From JAHHUA01 sp036635475 (lineage in GTDB: Bacteria > Bacillota > Clostridia > Oscillospirales > Ruminococcaceae), in contig JAVWQH010000006.1 in the NCBI GenBank assembly GCA_036635475.1, positions 1 through 64,000 on the forward strand: a DNA stretch of 64,000 nt, read 5' to 3'. Every line of letters begins with the position of its first letter. Positions within the stretch are counted from its first letter, which is position 1. The position numbers were made by a program, and so were the translations under genes. This document shows positions 59,503 to 64,000 of the stretch, one piece after another. The notes below the pieces were generated by a model, which was given only the letters and a program-made list of their open reading frames with translations, did not search any database and was not told where the DNA came from.

Positions 59503-60447
59503 TTATTTTACTATATTTTGTGGCTTTTTATCAAGCCATAACGAAATATTTTTAGCAACAATATCTGCTCTCTTTTCAAAAGCTTGATTGCTTGCAAAAG
59601 CAATATGAGGTGTCACAACAACATTGTCTAATTTGAACAGCTCTTTTTCTTCGGAAATTGGAGGTTCTACGTCAAATACATCAATTCCAGCCGCTGCAAT
59701 TTTTTTCGTTTTTAGTGCATTTGTTAATGCTTCCTCGTTGACAATCGGTCCTCTGGCAGTATTAATTAAAATAGCCGATGATTTCATCTTGTCAAATTCT
59801 TTTTCACCAATTAAATTTATTGTTTCTTTGTTCTGCGGAACATGTATGGAGATAATATCAGAAATTTCAAGTAATTCATTCATACTCACAAATTTGATAC
59901 CTTCTATTGTTTTTGGGGTTCTACTAAAGGCGAAAACGTTGCAGCCAAAAGCTTTTGCAATCTTTGCAACTCTTGTGCCTATTTCACCGCAACCGATTAT
60001 ACCAAAGTTTTTGCCAGCTAATTCAAAGCCAACTAAACCATTTTTTGTTCCATTATTTCTGCAAACTCTATCGCATTTAATGATATTTCTTGCTAAATTA
60101 ATAACCATTGCAAAAACAATATCTGCAACAGCAACTGTTGAATATCCTGCACAATTGCAAACCATTATTGAATTTTTGTTGCAATATTCAACGTCAATAT
60201 GATCAGTACCTGTAAATGCAACACAAATCATCTTGAGATTTTTGCAATTTTCTATAACTGATTTTCTATATTGAAAATTGGATAGGACAACAACATCTGC
60301 GTCTTTGCTACGTTCAATCAGTGTTTCATCATCAGTAACTCGGTTATCATAGCAGACAAGTTCGTGTTCTGTGCCAATTTCATTTATTATTTTATTTTGA
60401 AGAATTTCTTTATCTATGCCAAGAGGTTCAAGTACTACAATTTTCAT
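59503..60447 (-). CDS. D-isomer-specific 2-hydroxyacid dehydrogenase
   Basis: 314 residues from the ATG at 60445-60447 (AAAGGTC upstream); the longer frame begins in the preceding hairpin. NAD-binding loop FGIIGCGEIGTRVA, catalytic Arg in INTARGPIVNEEAL, Glu in DVFDVEPPI and His in VVTPHIAFAS. A conserved start VVLEPLGI is typical of the glycerate/hydroxypyruvate or phosphoglycerate-like group. Substrate not decided. Confidence 0.9.
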   Translation of the reverse strand: MKIVVLEPLGIDKEILQNKIINEIGTEHELVCYDNRVTDDETLIERSKDADVVVLSNFQYRKSVIENCKNLKMICVAFTGTDHIDVEYCNKNSIMVCNCAGYSTVAVADIVFAMVINLARNIIKCDRVCRNNGTKNGLVGFELAGKNFGIIGCGEIGTRVAKIAKAFGCNVFAFSRTPKTIEGIKFVSMNELLEISDIISIHVPQNKETINLIGEKEFDKMKSSAILINTARGPIVNEEALTNALKTKKIAAAGIDVFDVEPPISEEKELFKLDNVVVTPHIAFASNQAFEKRADIVAKNISLWLDKKPQNIVK

Positions 60448-60489
60448 TTTAATAAGACCTTTCAATAACCATAATATTAGAATAGCTAA

Positions 60490-60521
60490 AAATGGCAAAG
60501 ATTTATACTTCTTTGCCATTT
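60490..60521 (-). terminator. Terminator after the YjfB-like gene
   Basis: AAATGGCAAAG / CTTTGCCATTT stem, ten-base loop, followed by TTAG on the minus strand, six bases past the stop. Confidence 0.8.
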
Positions 60522-60525
60522 GAAT

Positions 60526-60714
60526 TTATGCTCTTACATCAAGCATAAAACCAATATTTCCCGATGCTATGGGCGGATTTGATACTTCCATTGTTTCAAC
60601 AAGTGAATCCATCATTATCTCCGCTTGTTCCATTGTTTTATCCATCATAGAAATGGAAATACTTTGCATAACTTGATTGATATTGTTTTGAATACTATAA
60701 GCTGCAATGTCCAT
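60526..60714 (-). CDS. YjfB-like small protein (putative motility protein family)
   Basis: 62 residues, GGAGG ribosome site. MDIAAYSIQNNINQVMQSISISMMDKTMEQAE and a tail GNIGFMLDVRA match the YjfB family layout ('MDIAALSMAL...ALLKKAL...G..IDI.V'). The name comes from flagellated Bacillus; no flagellar gene is in the window. Function unknown. Confidence 0.8.
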   Translation of the reverse strand: MDIAAYSIQNNINQVMQSISISMMDKTMEQAEIMMDSLVETMEVSNPPIASGNIGFMLDVRA

Positions 60715-60778
60715 ATTTACTCCTCCTTTAAAATATACTATATAATATATGTCGGCATATTTCTTGAAAAATTAATAG

Positions 60779-61936
60779 TTATTTGCTTATTTCACATTTT
60801 TTAGTGAAAAAAATTGATGCTACAACAGATGTTAATGGGATTGTCAAAAGTAATCCAAAACTTCCTGTTAATGCTTGCAAGATTTCCACTATAATCATTT
60901 CTCTGTTAAATAATGCTGTTAGCGATTGATTATAAGCCACAAGCAACAAAACCACTGTCAACGAACTACCTATATAAGCCAAAATTAAAGTATTTGACAT
61001 CGTTCCAAGGATATCTCTTCCAATATTTATTCCGCTTTTTAATATTGTTTTCATCTGCGGATTTTCTGTTTGTTGAGCAACTTCATATAAAGATGATGAC
61101 ATTGAAATTGCAACGTCCATTATTGCACCAACTGCTCCGATAATTATAGCAGCAAAAATTATTGCATTCAAATCTATGGGATTTTCGGAATGAAGCATCA
61201 ATAAAAACATTGATTCCTCATCAACCATACCTGTTAAATATAGGAAATGTTTCATAACAATTGTTATTAATCCACATATACTTACGCCGCCAAAGCAACC
61301 AATTGCCGCAACAATGCTCTTAGTTGAAATACCATTCACCAAAATAATTGTCATAACAATTATAAACACACTCACTATAATTGTCCAGAAATATACATTA
61401 AACCCACCGATTATCGCCGGTACAAGAACTACAAAAATTGAAAGACAAGTAAAACATAAGGAAAGTATTGTGCTGACACCATTAAATCTGCCGAAAATCA
61501 ACAGAAGAACTACAAATATAATGCCCAACATAATAAGTTTATCAGTCCTTATATATTCGGCGAGCATCCATTCTCCGTCAGTTTCAACCTCGCCGATATA
61601 TGATAAAATAATTTTATCCCCGACTTCAACTTCTTTCATTTTGACCGCCATATGAATATCATTAAGCTGCGTTGCCGTAACTTCTGCACCGTCCATTGAG
61701 CCTTCCGTTATCATTGCATTAAACGTTATATAGTCGTTGGCGCCGCCCAAATTGGACTGTTCTACTCGCTTATCCAAAACTTTTGTGACAACCGCTTTAA
61801 GAATAACACTTTCTTCTCCTGCAACATTAAAATCACCATTTTTTTGAATATACAAATTTGATAGTCCAATAAAAGCAATAGATAAGATAACACATAAAAT
61901 GTAAATTATAAGCTTGTTTCGTTTAGTTAAATTCAA
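60779..61936 (-). CDS. YibE/F-like membrane protein
   Basis: 385 residues from a TTG eight bases after GAGG (61934-61936); a GTG three codons upstream overlaps the ribosome site. First helix 10-30, a ~90-residue extracytoplasmic beta domain (VEVGDKIILSYIGEVETDGEW), then seven helices with the family features GAVGAIMDVAISMSSSLYE and SGINIGRDILGTMSNTLILAYIG. YibE/F proteins have unknown function. Starts 13 bases after uvrA, probably co-transcribed. Confidence 0.9.
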   Translation of the reverse strand: MNLTKRNKLIIYILCVILSIAFIGLSNLYIQKNGDFNVAGEESVILKAVVTKVLDKRVEQSNLGGANDYITFNAMITEGSMDGAEVTATQLNDIHMAVKMKEVEVGDKIILSYIGEVETDGEWMLAEYIRTDKLIMLGIIFVVLLLIFGRFNGVSTILSLCFTCLSIFVVLVPAIIGGFNVYFWTIIVSVFIIVMTIILVNGISTKSIVAAIGCFGGVSICGLITIVMKHFLYLTGMVDEESMFLLMLHSENPIDLNAIIFAAIIIGAVGAIMDVAISMSSSLYEVAQQTENPQMKTILKSGINIGRDILGTMSNTLILAYIGSSLTVVLLLVAYNQSLTALFNREMIIVEILQALTGSFGLLLTIPLTSVVASIFFTKKCEISK

Positions 61937-61949
61937 AATGTACACCTCA

Positions 61950-64000
61950 TTATTTGTTATCTCTAAGTTTATTTTCCAGCACAGGTTTCAAAAATTGACC
62001 TGTCAGAGATTTCTTGTTTTTTGCAATCTCTTCAGGTGTACCTGTCGCAATAATTGTTCCACCTTTATTGCCTCCAAACGGACCTAAATCAATAATATTA
62101 TCTGCAACTTTAATAACATCAAGATTATGTTCAATCAAAACAATTGTATTTCCGCTATCTGCAAGAATTTGCAAAACTTCTATAAGCTTATGAACGTCAG
62201 CAGTGTGCAATCCTGTTGTTGGTTCGTCAAGAATATATATTGTTCTTCCTGTTGGCTTTTTGGAAAGTTCTGTAGCAAGCTTTACTCTTTGAGCTTCACC
62301 GCCCGATAATGTTGTTGCAGATTGCCCAATTTTGATATATCCAAGACCAACATCAAGCAAAGTTTGCAATTTTCTCTTTATCTTTGGGTGATTTTCAAAA
62401 AATACAACACCCTCTTCAACAGTCATTTCTAAAACATCATTTATAGATTTACCTTTATATTTGATTTCCAATGTTTCTCGATTGTATCTTTTGCCTTTGC
62501 AAATTTCGCATGGAACAAAAACATCAGGCAAAAAGTGCATTTCTATTTTTAGTATTCCCCCACCCTCACATGCCTCACATCGTCCACCTTTAACATTAAA
62601 TGAAAATCTTCCCGAACTGTAGCCTTTGATTTTTGCCTCATTAAGTTGTGCAAAAACTTCCCTAATGTCAGTGAAAATGCCTGTGTATGTTGCAGGATTT
62701 GAACGTGGAGTTCGTCCGATAGCTGATTGATTAATGTCAATTACTTTATCTAAAAATTCAATTCCATCAATTCTTTCGTGTTTTCCTGCTTTTATTTTTG
62801 CTCCATTTAGCTGACTTGCAAGAGATTTATACAAAATTTCATTGATAAGTGTGCTTTTGCCAGAACCAGACACACCCGTAACAACTGTTATTGCTCCCAA
62901 CGGAATTTTAGCTGTAACATTTTTAAGGTTGTTTTCGCTTGCATTCACTATCGTTATAAAATTGCCATTGCCTTTTCGTCTTACTTTTGGAATAGGTATT
63001 TCCTTTTTGTGGCTTAAATACTGACCTGTTATTGATTTTTCGCAGGCTTTAATATCTTCAACAGTTCCTACGCAAACAACTTCTCCGCCATTAACTCCCG
63101 CACCTGGCCCGATATCAACAATATAGTCCGCAGCATACATTGTATCTTCATCATGCTCCACAACGATTAATGTATTTCCTAAATCTCTCAATCTTTTCAG
63201 TGTTTGAATTAATCTGTCATTATCATATTGGTGAAGTCCAATGCTCGGCTCATCTAAAATATACAAAACTCCAACTAAAGATGAACCAATTTGTGTTGCA
63301 AGTCTAATTCTTTGGCTCTCTCCACCCGATAGCGTTCCGGCTGACCTTGCTAGTGTCAAGTATTCAAGTCCAACACTTTTTAAAAAAGATAATCTTTCTT
63401 TTATTTCTTTTATAATCTGTTCTGAGATGTGTTTTTCCTTTTCAGTGAACTCAATGCTTTCTATAAATTCAAATGCTTCAACTATGGACATATTGGTCAA
63501 TTCACTGATGTTTTTTCCACCCACTAAAACAGATAAAGACTCTTTTTTTAATCTATGTCCATGGCAATCGGGGCATGGTACACTGCTCATCCAAGTTGTT
63601 ATTTCATCTCTCATCCACTCGCTGTTGGTTTCCCTAAATCTTCTTTCGAGATTATTGGCAACACCCTCAAAATCAGTTTGATATGAACCACTTGAAGTTT
63701 CTGTTTCTCTTTTTATTGTGATTTTCTCGCCTTTATTTCCATAAAGCAAAATATCAATTATCTTTTTATCTAAGTTTTTAACAGGTGTATCAAGGGAAAA
63801 TCCGTAATGTTTTGCAAGTCCTTCATAATACATCTGAGCCATTCCGCCCTCGGCATAATACCAACCGCTTGCACGAATTGCTCCATCTTTAATTGACAGG
63901 TTTTTATTGGGCAAAACTAAATCTGGATCTACTCTTAAAAAATTTCCTAATCCTGTGCATTTTTCGCAAGCACCATATGGATTATTGAATGAAAACATTC
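61950..64000 (-). CDS. uvrA: Excinuclease ABC subunit A, C-terminal ~72% (cut by window edge)
   Basis: About 683 residues visible. Zinc motifs CEKCTGLGN, CPDCHGHRL and CEACEGGG...CEICKGKRYN; the first ABC signature LSGGESQRIRLATQI with Walker B LYILDEPSIGLH; second-domain Walker A GVSGSGKSTLINEIL and signature LSGGEAQRVKLATEL with IYILDEPTTGLH. Recognises DNA damage for nucleotide excision repair. The N-terminus (first Walker A) lies beyond position 64000. Confidence 0.98.
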   Translation of the reverse strand, partial: MFSFNNPYGACEKCTGLGNFLRVDPDLVLPNKNLSIKDGAIRASGWYYAEGGMAQMYYEGLAKHYGFSLDTPVKNLDKKIIDILLYGNKGEKITIKRETETSSGSYQTDFEGVANNLERRFRETNSEWMRDEITTWMSSVPCPDCHGHRLKKESLSVLVGGKNISELTNMSIVEAFEFIESIEFTEKEKHISEQIIKEIKERLSFLKSVGLEYLTLARSAGTLSGGESQRIRLATQIGSSLVGVLYILDEPSIGLHQYDNDRLIQTLKRLRDLGNTLIVVEHDEDTMYAADYIVDIGPGAGVNGGEVVCVGTVEDIKACEKSITGQYLSHKKEIPIPKVRRKGNGNFITIVNASENNLKNVTAKIPLGAITVVTGVSGSGKSTLINEILYKSLASQLNGAKIKAGKHERIDGIEFLDKVIDINQSAIGRTPRSNPATYTGIFTDIREVFAQLNEAKIKGYSSGRFSFNVKGGRCEACEGGGILKIEMHFLPDVFVPCEICKGKRYNRETLEIKYKGKSINDVLEMTVEEGVVFFENHPKIKRKLQTLLDVGLGYIKIGQSATTLSGGEAQRVKLATELSKKPTGRTIYILDEPTTGLHTADVHKLIEVLQILADSGNTIVLIEHNLDVIKVADNIIDLGPFGGNKGGTIIATGTPEEIAKNKKSLTGQFLKPVLENKLRDNK

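Noticed and set aside
59624..60202. 192-codon open frame antisense to the 2-hydroxyacid dehydrogenase
   Set aside because: Shadow frame within a gene with intact catalytic motifs; no start signal.
60526..60714. Flagellar locus suggested by the YjfB 'motility' family name
   Set aside because: No flagellar or chemotaxis gene is present in the window; the name derives from other species.

Overview
The window is AT-rich DNA from a spore-forming member of the Clostridia (Bacillota), probably an Oscillospiraceae/Ruminococcaceae-like lineage. The evidence is the CotJ spore-coat genes, a GerA-type germinant receptor, a SpoIVFA/SpoIVFB pair, a tryptophan T-box, Gram-positive -35/-10 promoters, strong GGAGG ribosome sites and the Prp/L27 pair. 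A run of 100 N at 17568-17667 marks a scaffold gap, so this is a draft or metagenome assembly. The family-level placement is inference.

Region 1 (1-12780, minus strand) is one long type IV pilus operon behind a good promoter at 12753-12780. Its order is PilP-like protein, secretin N-domain protein, PilT, PilC, PilM, PilN, PilO, PilB, pilin, a PilX-like minor pilin, a vWA-domain pilin and a lectin-like-domain pilin. A further pilin with its own promoter is cut by the left edge. The two large modular pilins look like tip adhesins. The secretin homologue has lost its outer-membrane barrel, as expected in a cell with one membrane.

Region 2 (12960-24700) holds cotJA-cotJB-cotJC (cotJC lacks its C-terminus), a gerA-type operon interrupted by the gap, a YdcF-like membrane protein, a small unknown protein, trpB under a Trp T-box with a short ORF between leader and gene, an unknown anchored protein, cinA and pepD.

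Region 3 (24700-36450) holds a YtrA-type regulator with an ABC exporter, a pyridoxal salvage unit (MocR/PdxR-like regulator divergent from pyridoxal kinase and an ECF S-component), a GNAT acetyltransferase, a sugar-nucleotidyltransferase, a class A penicillin-binding protein, a BofC-like forespore protein and an AbrB-type regulator.

Region 4 (36450-42060, minus) is the conserved rplU-prp-rpmA-obg neighbourhood with mini-RNase III, a YitT protein and spoIVFA-spoIVFB. This resembles the Bacillus arrangement.

Region 5 (42100-53420) has a CyuA-type cysteine desulfidase, pyrimidine-nucleoside phosphorylase, a C39-like lipoprotein behind a long structured leader, an orphan ABC ATPase with an apparent ATA start, rpe and a MecA-like adaptor. 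It also has an unusual Rnf-like cluster (C-D-E-A) lacking RnfG and RnfB, in which most of the cysteines that ligate the intramembrane iron-sulphur cluster are lost. This cluster is the most novel-looking system here. A glycoside-hydrolase-like exported protein follows it directly.

Region 6 (53430-64000, minus) holds a 1400-residue peptidoglycan-hydrolase-like protein, a GHL10-type lipoprotein, a D-2-hydroxyacid dehydrogenase, a YjfB-like small protein, a YibE/F membrane protein and the 3' part of uvrA.

No tRNA, rRNA, CRISPR array or transposon was recognised.
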